Positions 43,710 to 51,845 of a stretch of DNA of 64,000 bases are shown here, piece after piece. The translations under genes and the position numbers were made by a program. Location of the stretch: contig NZ_JH719393.1 in NCBI RefSeq assembly GCF_000271845.1, positions 1,890,442 through 1,954,441 of the forward strand, written 5' to 3'. The stretch is from Rhizobium leguminosarum bv. trifolii WSM2297 (GTDB lineage: Bacteria; Pseudomonadota; Alphaproteobacteria; Rhizobiales; Rhizobiaceae). The stretch's first letter is position 1, and each line of letters starts with the position of its first letter. Under the pieces are notes generated by a model. That model did not search any database. It was not told where the DNA came from and was given only the letters and a program-made list of their open reading frames with translations.

Positions 43710-44318
43710 TTAAAGGCTCATCGGCTTATAGAGCGATAGATCGGCACCCGCACTGCGAGGCGTGGATCGCCATATAATCGATCGGTCCCTCGGGTTACCC
43801 TGAGCATACTCGTGCCCGCTAGAAGGCGAAGTCCGGGCCTCGACGACGAACTCGAACAAGTAGATGCAGTTAGATGTAAAGACAACTTCGCTTTCATTTA
43901 TGACCGGAGTTTCTCCAAGAGAGGTTGCCATATGCATTATGAAGGCAAGGGGGTCGTGCTGAAATACGAGCACACCCCTGTAGTTCAGGTGTTCCGTATT
44001 CACGTCCGCCAGTATTTCAGTCAGCCCAGATCGTTCATATTCAAGAACCAGCCCATTGTTACGACTGTCAGTAATGATGTCAGAGCTGGCAAATGTCGCC
44101 TGCGCACCAAGAGCACCCGAGATATTCTCATCGGCAAAGCCGAGCGACCGCAGGAAGGCGGTCGCCTCGTCATCAGGTATAGGAGCACTGTCTCGTGACA
44201 CCGCCACCTCACCGTAGGCTGTGAGCTTGTTGACGGCGTCGCGTTCCATGCCGAACATTATCTCGCCTAAACCGAGTTTGGGTTTCAGTTCCCAGATAGG
44301 CGTATTGAAATTGCTCAT
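43710..44318 (-). CDS. Orphan immunity-like protein of unknown family
   Basis: The 202-residue protein starts at 44318 (MSNFNTPIWELKPKLGLGEIMFGMERDAVNKL); 48 upstream codons are open but unlikely. The opening GLGEIMFGMERDAVN pattern is common in small immunity proteins of polymorphic toxin loci. The remainder alternates strands with few distinctive residues. It is AT-richer than its surroundings, suggesting horizontal transfer. It follows the DUF4123 gene by 40 bp in the place where a toxin or its immunity gene would be expected. Confidence 0.6.
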   Translation of the reverse strand: MSNFNTPIWELKPKLGLGEIMFGMERDAVNKLTAYGEVAVSRDSAPIPDDEATAFLRSLGFADENISGALGAQATFASSDIITDSRNNGLVLEYERSGLTEILADVNTEHLNYRGVLVFQHDPLAFIMHMATSLGETPVINESEVVFTSNCIYLFEFVVEARTSPSSGHEYAQGNPRDRSIIWRSTPRSAGADLSLYKPMSL

Positions 44319-44358
44319 CGAATAATCCCATGCGATTGGAGGCACCGAGCATACAGCA

Positions 44359-45143
44359 TCATTTGAGCGATTGCGGAATCGCTCCTTCCGTTTCCACGGG
44401 GCAGGTATCCTGAAGATAGAAAACTCGACGCCTGCGAGCGGCAAGGCGCCGATAGTTTTCAATCCTTACTACCTCTTCAGAACTCAATTTCAGCGGCGCC
44501 GCATTTGGCAGCGGCATGTCATTCGCGCGCCGAATACTCATAGGCTTTTCACTCCAATCCGCGTCGGCAGAGTAGAGGATCTGGTCCGCAGGACCGAGAA
44601 CACGAGACATGTTTGCGTAAGAAAGACTGGGCATGACCTGTGCCATGACATTGGCATCCGCATGACGAAACAAAACCCGTTCATCCCCACTATGTTGTGC
44701 GTGATCAACCTCTTGCGAAAGCGGGTTTTGCTCGTAGCTTTTGCCTCGATCGATCTGCGATGTCGCAGGAATGAGGATCATGTTGATCGTCCGAAGGTGC
44801 CGGTAGAGAACGTCGCCACCTTCACCGCACATCCAGAAAACAAGTGCTGGGCGATCGCGCACAATATCGATCAGACGATCCACCATTTGGGAAACCTTTG
44901 GGCGAGATCTACCTGTGTCGTCTTTGTCGACGCTATAGGAGTCACGATCGAGCCAGACAAGTTGCGGCGCCGTGAGGACGTGAGTCTGATGACCATCTCC
45001 GCGACCCAGATAAAGCGACTTGCACACGAAATCGGCGTCAAACAAAGCACGCGGTAAATCCTCGAATTGCGCGCCATCCAACACGGCGAAACAGGTTGCT
45101 GCGTCTCTAGAATTAATTGTTTCAGTTGCGCATTGTTAGCCAT
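44359..45143 (-). pseudogene. DUF4123 effector-adaptor gene, probably frameshifted
   Basis: From GTG 45084 the frame encodes a DUF4123 domain (VLDGAQFEDLPRALFDADF, LVWLDRDSY, GGDVLYRHLRTINMILIP). The domain's usual N terminus seems to lie in another frame: ATG 45143 gives MANNAQLKQLI, and the downstream frame reads NSRDAATCFAVLDG just before GTG 45084, with a stop codon upstream. A small indel near 45110-45118 would join them. Without it the adaptor lacks its first strands. This second module has no effector gene next to it. Confidence 0.6.
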
Positions 45144-45252
45144 GTCTCACCGCTCGCAGATGTGGAGATTGCTGCGCAGCCTGCCTGAGACGGAGGCTCC
45201 CTCTCCTGGCCCGCGCCTCTCGAACTTGATTCTGATTATCTTTCGAGGTCGG

Positions 45253-45555
45253 CTAATCGAATGTCAGCCAAGGAACCCCTTGCACCAGCCGGCCTCCATG
45301 CTCGCAGGCATCGCCGAAGCGGGCAACCTTCTGGCCGCCGATCTTGGCAACCGACGACCCGCTTGTAATGCCGGCTGTCGTTGGAACGCCCGTGCATGTG
45401 CACTTGTCGCCCACCGTTGCGATTGGCACGCCGTCCACGCAGACGAAAGATTGGGATGCCGAAGACACCGGCCCTCCAACATGCGGCCGCGGACCGGGAT
45501 CGACCATTGGGCAGACATGCATATGGCCCTTGAGCGTGACCGGACGGCCGACCAT
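45253..45555 (-). CDS. PAAR-domain spike-tip protein, copy 1
   Basis: The 100-residue protein starts at 45555, preceded by GAGGAG; the open frame to 45600 is unsupported. It is a single PAAR domain: GHMHVCPMVDPGPRPHVGGPV, GVPIATVGDKCTC and a C-terminal FGDACEHGGRLVQG. It is the last intact gene of the vgrG-adaptor-effector-immunity-PAAR series, as in the A. tumefaciens hcp operon. Confidence 0.9.
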   Translation of the reverse strand: MVGRPVTLKGHMHVCPMVDPGPRPHVGGPVSSASQSFVCVDGVPIATVGDKCTCTGVPTTAGITSGSSVAKIGGQKVARFGDACEHGGRLVQGVPWLTFD

Positions 45556-45640
45556 TCTGCAACTCCTCTTCTTTGTGCCAACTAACCGGCACCGAGACAC
45601 AAGCCTTTGGCTTCTAACCTGCTCAAACAGGCGTCTGGCA

Positions 45641-46306
45641 TCAGCTTCCGATCGCGCGTACCGGCTGCGGCGGGAAAGGAGCGTTGTCCATCAATTGCAT
45701 CTCATGTGCCTGCGCCAAGATCGCCATATGCGGCAACGCTTCATAGACCGTCAGATTGGCCAAAGCCCTGTTCCCGCCGAGCGCAAGGATCGGTCTGAAC
45801 CCGTAGATTTGCCCCACTCCGAGCTTGCCGAGTTTGGAACGTGCCCGCTTGAAAAGCTTTTTGGCGTTGGCGTCGTACTCGTCGAGAGTCGGATCGTCGA
45901 TCAGCATCAACTGGCCGGTAACCGCAAGATTGGGGTCGTATCTTTTGCCGTTGACCAGCGCCGAACATGATACCTGCCCCTTCACCAGATCGATGGTCAC
46001 GTCTTGATGAACTTCATTCCATGCGATGATCGTTCCGAACGCGCCGAAACCCAGAGCGTGGGTTTGCTCGGGACGGATATCGGTGTCCCCACCGAAGACG
46101 AGCTTCAAGATGCCGCTATATTGGCCAGGATCGCAGAATTGAAAGTAGCCGTCGAGAACGGCACCGATGCCATTCTGCTGCCAAAAGTCAATCATCGCCT
46201 CCGGGACCTTGCCGCGATAGTGTCCGAGATCGAGCGCCGCAGTCCCACTTTCTGGGGAGCCGAAGTCCTGGACGATAGAATCGAGCCTTGCCTGATAGTT
46301 GTTCAC
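45641..46306 (-). CDS. Tdi-like immunity protein (GAD-like plus DUF1851)
   Basis: The GTG at 46306 has GGAGG 4 nt upstream, giving 221 residues (VNNYQARLDSIVQDFG); the frame to 46450 has no such support. The N-terminal GAD-like domain (MIDFWQQNGIGAVLDGYFQFCDPGQYSGILKLVFGG is the visible pattern) is followed by a DUF1851-like part ending in LAQAHEMQLMDNAPF. In A. tumefaciens this architecture is Tdi1, which blocks the Tde1 DNase. It follows the effector gene by 49 bp. Confidence 0.82.
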   Translation of the reverse strand: MNNYQARLDSIVQDFGSPESGTAALDLGHYRGKVPEAMIDFWQQNGIGAVLDGYFQFCDPGQYSGILKLVFGGDTDIRPEQTHALGFGAFGTIIAWNEVHQDVTIDLVKGQVSCSALVNGKRYDPNLAVTGQLMLIDDPTLDEYDANAKKLFKRARSKLGKLGVGQIYGFRPILALGGNRALANLTVYEALPHMAILAQAHEMQLMDNAPFPPQPVRAIGS

Positions 46307-46355
46307 GCGACCTCCAATCAAAACAGATATACGCAGAAAATCCAGTGGCTGCGGA

Positions 46356-47213
46356 CTATGACATTGGAACATTGCCGGGACCACCTTGTCCCTTACCTGA
46401 GCCGCCGCTGGAGTCCCCGGATTTCTTGCCCGATTTGGAAGATTTGCCATCCTCGCAGATTTTCAAGTCGGCATTGGTACGCTCGCCTTTTTCCTTGGCC
46501 TTTTGCGCATGCTCCTTGAGTTGCTGCAACCTTGTCTTGTCGGAATTGGGCCCTGTTTTGGACCACTGCGACCCGATCGACCGATTGGCAGACCTCGGAC
46601 CCATGCCGCCGTTTTCCGTCGAGAGCCGTCCCGTACCGCCGGCGGACAAATCCGGCGTGTGAATGACATCCATCGTTTTGATATCATTCGCCGCCGCTTC
46701 CCTAGCAGCTTTCGCCGTCGTGCTAGGATCCTGCTTCACGATTTCTGCAGCTCTGTTCTTAATCCAGGCTTCCCGGGCGTTCGCCCGATCCACTGCATCC
46801 TTGGCACCTCGACCGAGGTCCTCATAAGTATCCATATTTTTAACAAGCGTATCCGGTGGAATCTCGTTGATAGCATCCTGCTGCTCTTTGAGCTGGCGCT
46901 TGAACTCCTCGATCTGCTCGGGCGTCGATCCCTCCGGCGGATTGAAGCAATCGATCTCGCCACAGTCCACGCAGGGTTTGGCGGCCTCCTGTTCTTTGGT
47001 CTCAGTCTCAGCAGCTTCGTTCGCGTCCTCCATATAGCTCGCAATGGCTTCCGCTGCAGCGCGGCCTGCAATGCCGCCGACCCTCGATCCGATCGCACGA
47101 CCGATCCAGGCTCCAACCGGCCCACCAAAGACACCTCCGATAACTCCGCCTAAAGCGCCGCCCGCAATTTGACCACCGACCTGGCCTACGGTTCCTGCCA
47201 CCGCTGAGGTCAT
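46356..47213 (-). CDS. Tde-like T6SS DNase effector (glycine-zipper N terminus, Ntox15 HxxD toxin)
   Basis: The 285-residue protein begins with a Gly/Ala-rich GxxxG region (about 1-50) predicted to insert in or cross membranes, then a CVDCGEIDC cysteine cluster (81-89), and a toxin domain of about residues 120-260. H185-T-P-D188 followed by LSAGG and, later, NRSIGSQW match the Ntox15/toxin_43 fold with its catalytic HxxD motif, as in Tde1. The C terminus is a Ser/Gly/Lys tail. It overlaps the DUF4123 gene by 4 bp and precedes its immunity gene, the canonical tap-tde-tdi order. Delivery would be through the VgrG encoded upstream. Confidence 0.85.
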   Translation of the reverse strand: MTSAVAGTVGQVGGQIAGGALGGVIGGVFGGPVGAWIGRAIGSRVGGIAGRAAAEAIASYMEDANEAAETETKEQEAAKPCVDCGEIDCFNPPEGSTPEQIEEFKRQLKEQQDAINEIPPDTLVKNMDTYEDLGRGAKDAVDRANAREAWIKNRAAEIVKQDPSTTAKAAREAAANDIKTMDVIHTPDLSAGGTGRLSTENGGMGPRSANRSIGSQWSKTGPNSDKTRLQQLKEHAQKAKEKGERTNADLKICEDGKSSKSGKKSGDSSGGSGKGQGGPGNVPMS

Positions 47214-48172
47214 GATGCCGCACCATTGAGGGCGTTGCCGAAACGTAGCGCGTCAACCGTGTGGCCGATCAGTTCCTTGACCCGGGCGTCCGGCGAGGCT
47301 CCCTTTTCTTGGATGAAGCTTCGCACGTCTGGAAGATCCGCCGCCTTGCCGTCCGACACGACCATTACATATGCCCAACGCGCACGTCCTCGCTCAGTCC
47401 GAATTCCAAGCTCATCGGCAGTTCTTTCGGAGGCCAGCGTGGCTCCCCATACGAAATCGTCATCCACGCCCGAAAAATGAGGCGGCGTGTTCTTCTTGAG
47501 GTAACGCGCAATCCGCAGCCGCGATGAATGCAGCATGGCGGCCTTCAACCTTTCCATCTGGTCCAGCCCCAGCCGAAGCGGACCGATGGCCGCATCCGGC
47601 ATGTTGTCGGCCTTTCGAGCTCGCCGGACGCCCCCATAATCCGGACCATTGAAGACAATGCCATCTGCCGGCCCCAGAAAACGGGCGAACTGCGATCTTG
47701 TCAGGATCGGCAGCACCGCGCCGAGGACATTGGGATCCCAATGGCGGAAGAGAACGCGTTCATAGCGCTGTTTTTCCGCCCCACCCTGCTGTCTGTCCTC
47801 GCCGTCTTCACGCGGAATCATAACCTCGTTCAGCGTCCTGAGGTGGCGATAGAGCGCGTCCGGCCCTACAGGGCACGACCAATAGACTGCGCAATTGTGA
47901 TGCGTATCAAGCCATTCGACATGCGACCGCATCGATGCCGACGAAACTTCGGCCATCCATGGTCCTGCACGACGAAAATCGAGGGGCACTCCCTCAAGAA
48001 ACAGCGAACGGCAGGAAATTGCTTCGGCGGCCAATGCGGCCGGGAGATCGTCAAAGGCGCCGCCATCCAGCACGACGGTGACAGGTCCGTTCATCTCGTC
48101 GACAGTTTGTCTCAGGACTCGAGCGGATTCGGCGAGATCCGGCAGATCGATTATCGGGGTTGCTTCCATCAT
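47210..48172 (-). CDS. DUF4123 effector adaptor/chaperone (Tap-like)
   Basis: The ATG at 48172 overlaps the vgrG stop; this gives 320 residues. The DUF4123 domain (VVLDGGAFDDLPAALAAEAI, YWSCPVGPDALYRHLRTLNEVMIP, FRHWDPNVLGAVLPIL) binds the effector and loads it onto VgrG. A C-terminal extension of about 150 residues (LRLGLDQMERLKAAMLHSSRLRIARYLKK and on) is longer than in plain DUF4123 proteins and could specify the effector. It is translated with both neighbours by coupling. Confidence 0.88.
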   Translation of the reverse strand: MMEATPIIDLPDLAESARVLRQTVDEMNGPVTVVLDGGAFDDLPAALAAEAISCRSLFLEGVPLDFRRAGPWMAEVSSASMRSHVEWLDTHHNCAVYWSCPVGPDALYRHLRTLNEVMIPREDGEDRQQGGAEKQRYERVLFRHWDPNVLGAVLPILTRSQFARFLGPADGIVFNGPDYGGVRRARKADNMPDAAIGPLRLGLDQMERLKAAMLHSSRLRIARYLKKNTPPHFSGVDDDFVWGATLASERTADELGIRTERGRARWAYVMVVSDGKAADLPDVRSFIQEKGASPDARVKELIGHTVDALRFGNALNGAAS

Positions 48173-50643
48173 CACATCCTTACAAACGGGGTGGACGACT
48201 TCGACATCTGCCGCAGGCAAGACGGCTCCTGGCCGGGACCGCCTTTCTTGAAATTGATCTGATTACCTTCGATATCGATCTTCAATGCATAGAGGCGGAT
48301 GCCGGTCTTGTTAATCTCGATGTACCCGCCGGGAGCGGACAGGAATATCTTGTCTTCCGCAAAGACTTCCCAGACCTTTGATTCTCCGCGATATTTTTCA
48401 CCCGCTACAAGGCCGTAAAGCTTGCCGACATTGACGGTGATTTTTTCGCCGACGACCGTGCCTTGGGCTTTTCCGATATTGGTATTCTGTTCCTCGCCGA
48501 TCGTGACGCTCTGCACCTTGCCGATCGTCAGGTTCTGCTGTTTGCCGACGTTGATCATCTCCGTCTGGCCGATATTCGTGACCTTGCTCACGCCAATCTG
48601 TTCAGCCTTCGCGACACCGACGCTGGTGGACTGAAAGGAGCCGACGATGGTATTCATGATGCCGGACAAAGGAAAGAGGCCCGAGGCCGCCTCGCCGACG
48701 CCCGTACCGGAGCCCGCCAACGCCGTGCCCGCATCCGCTCTGGGCGATGGTCCGGACACCACGCCTTCACGGCTTCCGAGGCCGCCTATGCCGAGGAAGC
48801 CGAGTGCTGATGAGGCGAGCGTGCCGGCGAAGGCCGCAAGACCAGGTCCGCCGCCACCGGCGATTTGCCCCGCCTGACCGAGAAGAGCAGCGGTCTGTCC
48901 CGCCATTCCCTGCACGCTCCCCATCAGCGCCATCGCCATCGGCCCCGTACCGCCGACGACGGTGTTCATCGAGCCGCCGACTTCGTGTTTCTGGTTGCCG
49001 CCCACTTCCACCGTGCGGTTGGCGCCGATGGCCGAGACTTCGTGCCGGTCGATGCGCTTGGTGCGGTCGTTCAGCACCCGTGTCGTCTGATCCTTCTGGG
49101 CATGGAAGAACATGTTCTCCTGGCCGGCCTCGTCTTCGAAGGTCATTTCGTTGAAGCCGGTGCCTTTATGGGTGTTCGAGCGCATGACCATGCGGGTCTT
49201 GTTGGCCGGCAGGTCGTAAGGGACCGTATTGGCAGGGTTCGGTACCACGCCGGTCACCAGGGGCCGGTCGGGATCGCCGTCGACGAAGGCGACCATCACC
49301 TCCATGCCGATGCGCGGAATGACCTGGGCGCCCCAGGTGCCGCCGCCCCAGACCTGGCTGACGCGTACCCAGCAGGTATCCGACCCGTCCTTCTTCGCCT
49401 TGCGATCCCACGGGAACCACAGCTTGATGCGGCCATATTGATCGGGATGGATCTCCTCGCCGGAAGGGCCGGCGACGATCGCTACCTGGGTGCCTTCGAT
49501 GCGCGGCCGCTTGGTCTCGCGATGCGGCGTCATCGCCACGCGCGATGGCACCGCCTCGAAGGTGTTGGTGTATTCGGGCTCGTTGCTGTTGGTCTCGTAG
49601 GAACGGTCGACGACGATGTGCGCCGCCTTGACCACCACGTGCTCCTCATAGGCATGGTCGGGATGGGCGACTTCGTAGGGGGTGAAGCGGCGTCCCGCCT
49701 CCAATATGCGGGATGTCGAGCCGCCGAAGACCCGGTCGTGATCGGCCTCGGAGGCCTGCATCCTGAGTTTTTCCGCCCGCTCTGCCTCGGCGACGGAAGA
49801 GATCCGCGCCGGGTATTCGTAAAGCTCGCGCTTGGTCGCCTCAGGCATTTGCACCAACGACGGCGTCATGGTGCTGGGCACCATGCGCGGCGTCTCGAAA
49901 TTCCAGTCGGCCCCTGCCCGCTGGCCGGGCACATAGGAATAGCGCCGGCTCCACTCGGTGATATGGTTGCGGTCGGCCGAGCCCTGCGCCAGGCGGACCT
50001 GGCCCTCGCCCTGCGCCGAGGGCGACGGGCCGAGCCAGGACCGGGCGCTATCGGCCACATGCAGCTTGTGTTTGCCGTCCTCGTGCGAGAACCAATAGAA
50101 CAGGCCATCCTCCTCAAAGCGGCGGGTGAGGAAGGCAAGGTCGGTTTCGTTCCACTGCACCGAATAATGCTGCGGCGGCGGCGGCGTGATCACGCCTGAC
50201 GTATCCGGCGCCGGGATGCCGTGCTCGGAAAACAGGGTCTCGACGATATCGACCGAGGTCTTGTCCATCCAAATGCGGCAGTCGGAACGGCGCGACAGGA
50301 GCCACATCTGCGGCCTGAGCACCATGGAATAGGAGCGGAGGCCGCGGGTAATCGGCGGCCCCTCGTTGAGTTCGGTCACCAGGCCGTTGAACGGCCGGCG
50401 CAAGCCGCCCTCGCCGTCGCCTTGCTGCACCTCGACGGAGACATCCATCAGCCGGCCGATCAACTCCTCCGGCTTGACGGACGGTTTCTTGGCGCGTGCC
50501 GAAAGCTTGATCTCGAAGAGCGAGGAAATACCTTCCTCGATCGTCACCCGCTCCGGCAGAAGCTGGTCCTCGCCGAGCGGCGAGACGATCTTCAGAATAC
50601 GGTTCGCCTGGACGAAGTCCGCGGCGGACGACATATCGTTCAT
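48172..50643 (-). CDS. vgrG: VgrG spike protein (TssI)
   Basis: The 823-residue protein has the gp27-like region (about 15-370, with LPERVTIEEGISSLFEIKLSA and the WNETDLAFLTRRFEEDGLFYWF pattern), the gp5 OB fold (GPSGEEIHPDQYGRIKLWFPW and VDGDPDRPLVTGVVPN) and a C-terminal beta-helix of repeats such as IGKVQSVTIGEEQNTNIGKAQ. A Gly/Ala-rich insertion (about 564-664) splits the helix. Trimeric VgrG forms the puncturing tip of the T6SS. The tail (about 800-823) is polar and could contact the DUF4123 adaptor encoded downstream. Confidence 0.95.
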   Translation of the reverse strand: MNDMSSAADFVQANRILKIVSPLGEDQLLPERVTIEEGISSLFEIKLSARAKKPSVKPEELIGRLMDVSVEVQQGDGEGGLRRPFNGLVTELNEGPPITRGLRSYSMVLRPQMWLLSRRSDCRIWMDKTSVDIVETLFSEHGIPAPDTSGVITPPPPQHYSVQWNETDLAFLTRRFEEDGLFYWFSHEDGKHKLHVADSARSWLGPSPSAQGEGQVRLAQGSADRNHITEWSRRYSYVPGQRAGADWNFETPRMVPSTMTPSLVQMPEATKRELYEYPARISSVAEAERAEKLRMQASEADHDRVFGGSTSRILEAGRRFTPYEVAHPDHAYEEHVVVKAAHIVVDRSYETNSNEPEYTNTFEAVPSRVAMTPHRETKRPRIEGTQVAIVAGPSGEEIHPDQYGRIKLWFPWDRKAKKDGSDTCWVRVSQVWGGGTWGAQVIPRIGMEVMVAFVDGDPDRPLVTGVVPNPANTVPYDLPANKTRMVMRSNTHKGTGFNEMTFEDEAGQENMFFHAQKDQTTRVLNDRTKRIDRHEVSAIGANRTVEVGGNQKHEVGGSMNTVVGGTGPMAMALMGSVQGMAGQTAALLGQAGQIAGGGGPGLAAFAGTLASSALGFLGIGGLGSREGVVSGPSPRADAGTALAGSGTGVGEAASGLFPLSGIMNTIVGSFQSTSVGVAKAEQIGVSKVTNIGQTEMINVGKQQNLTIGKVQSVTIGEEQNTNIGKAQGTVVGEKITVNVGKLYGLVAGEKYRGESKVWEVFAEDKIFLSAPGGYIEINKTGIRLYALKIDIEGNQINFKKGGPGQEPSCLRQMSKSSTPFVRM

Positions 50644-50656
50644 CGATCGGGACCTC

Positions 50657-51250
50657 TCAGCCTACGGCCGCGGCGGATGCTTCCGAGAAGCGCTTCAAAA
50701 AGCCATCGACAAGGGTGCGGCGATCAAAATAATGCAGCAGTTCCAATCGATTGTTGTTGCTGTTGAAATAAGCGGCGGCCATCGGCCGCTCCCCGGTCTT
50801 CTGGATGAAGGTGACCGCGGGATTGCCGTAGAGCAGACGGGTCGGGGCCGGATCCTCGCCGTAGATGGGAAGGAAATTCAGCGTCACGGAGGCCTTGTAA
50901 TGCTCCAGCGCCTTGGCCGTGAAGATGTTCTTCTTGCCGAGATAGCGGTGCATGACCGTCGTGCGGCCGTTCGGACGGGTCGTCAATTGCGTCCCCGATT
51001 CGAAGAATTCCGAAAGCAGCTCACGCGCCCCCGGCGAGCCCTGCAGTTTGCGGCCTTTGAAATAGACGTCTTCGCCGATGGCGATCGTATAGACGCTGCG
51101 CATCACCTGAAGATGGCTGGTTCCGACCCCTTTGACGCCCTTGATCTTGATACTGGGCGCGACCATGCCGAAAACGCTTTCGTCGAACACTTCCTCGACG
51201 ATGAGATGGTAGTTCGTCAGTTTCACATTATCGATGGCCAATCCGCCCAT
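50657..51250 (-). CDS. Unknown T6SS-operon protein between hcp and vgrG
   Basis: The 197-residue protein has no signal peptide or membrane helix and alternates strands and loops (YHLIVEEVFDESVFGMV, IGEDVYFKGRKLQG, RTTVMHRYLGKKNIFTAKA). I do not recognise a family. In A. tumefaciens this position holds the Tae amidase and its immunity gene, neither of which it resembles to my eye. It may be a spike accessory or an uncharacterised effector or adaptor. It ends 14 bp before vgrG. Confidence 0.75.
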   Translation of the reverse strand: MGGLAIDNVKLTNYHLIVEEVFDESVFGMVAPSIKIKGVKGVGTSHLQVMRSVYTIAIGEDVYFKGRKLQGSPGARELLSEFFESGTQLTTRPNGRTTVMHRYLGKKNIFTAKALEHYKASVTLNFLPIYGEDPAPTRLLYGNPAVTFIQKTGERPMAAAYFNSNNNRLELLHYFDRRTLVDGFLKRFSEASAAAVG

Positions 51251-51287
51251 GGGAAAGACTTCCTTCAGCTCGCGACGAGGATGGAGA

Positions 51288-51317
51288 GAACGGGCGCCAT
51301 CCGATTGGCGCCCGTTC
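51288..51317 (-). other. Hairpin immediately downstream of hcp
   Basis: GAACGGGCGCCA (51288-51299) pairs perfectly with TGGCGCCCGTTC (51306-51317) around a 6-nt loop, starting 10 bp after the hcp stop on the minus strand. No U run follows. It probably shields the abundant hcp mRNA and lowers expression of vgrG and effector genes downstream. Confidence 0.6.
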
Positions 51318-51327
51318 CAGTCGGATA

Positions 51328-51804
51328 TCAGGCGGCCTTGGTGGTCGCGAGATCGTAAGAGGCGATCATCGGCGACTGCGGCGAGTGCTTGTCGTCGTAA
51401 GGCGTGTACTTCACTTCCATCTTGGTGAAGTTCAGCTTGATCGTCTCAACCGGGCGGTCGCCGTTGGAATCGATCGAGTAGCTGGCGATCAGCGTGTTCT
51501 CTAGCGAATACTCGATATAGGTGTCGCCGGGATTGCCCGTCGTGACCAGATGGATGACGGAGCGCTTGCCGGTGCGGCCCGAGCAGGCCTCCTGGAAAAG
51601 CTTGGTCGACGAGGAGTCGCTGACCTTGGTGAGGATCACCTCCGAAACGGTCGGCTCGGAAGCTTCGCGGTTTGCCGCCGAACCGGCGGAGGTGTTCATG
51701 TTGCGGGCGACGTTCCAGTGGATGGCTTCGATATCCATCCACTTGCGATGCTGTTCGTGGGTAGCATCACCCTGGATACCATCGATCTGAAGATAAATCG
51801 GCAT
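51328..51804 (-). CDS. hcp: Hcp tube protein (TssD)
   Basis: The 158-residue protein has the Hcp fold pattern: MPIYLQIDGIQGDATHEQH start, HWNVARNM near the first loop, VSEVILTKVSDSSSTKLFQEAC, and the C-terminal SLENTLIASYSIDSNGDRPVETIKLNFTKMEVKYTPYD. Hexamers stack into the tube pushed out by sheath contraction, and can carry effectors. It lies 41 bp below clpV in the leftward operon. Confidence 0.97.
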   Translation of the reverse strand: MPIYLQIDGIQGDATHEQHRKWMDIEAIHWNVARNMNTSAGSAANREASEPTVSEVILTKVSDSSSTKLFQEACSGRTGKRSVIHLVTTGNPGDTYIEYSLENTLIASYSIDSNGDRPVETIKLNFTKMEVKYTPYDDKHSPQSPMIASYDLATTKAA

Positions 51805-51845
51805 GCTTTCAGCTCTCCTGTTGGCGGTTGAGTGCCTCGTTGCGT

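Noticed and set aside
48865..50199. 444-codon rightward frame over vgrG
   Set aside because: Antisense to vgrG and full of His/Asp/Arg; not a gene.
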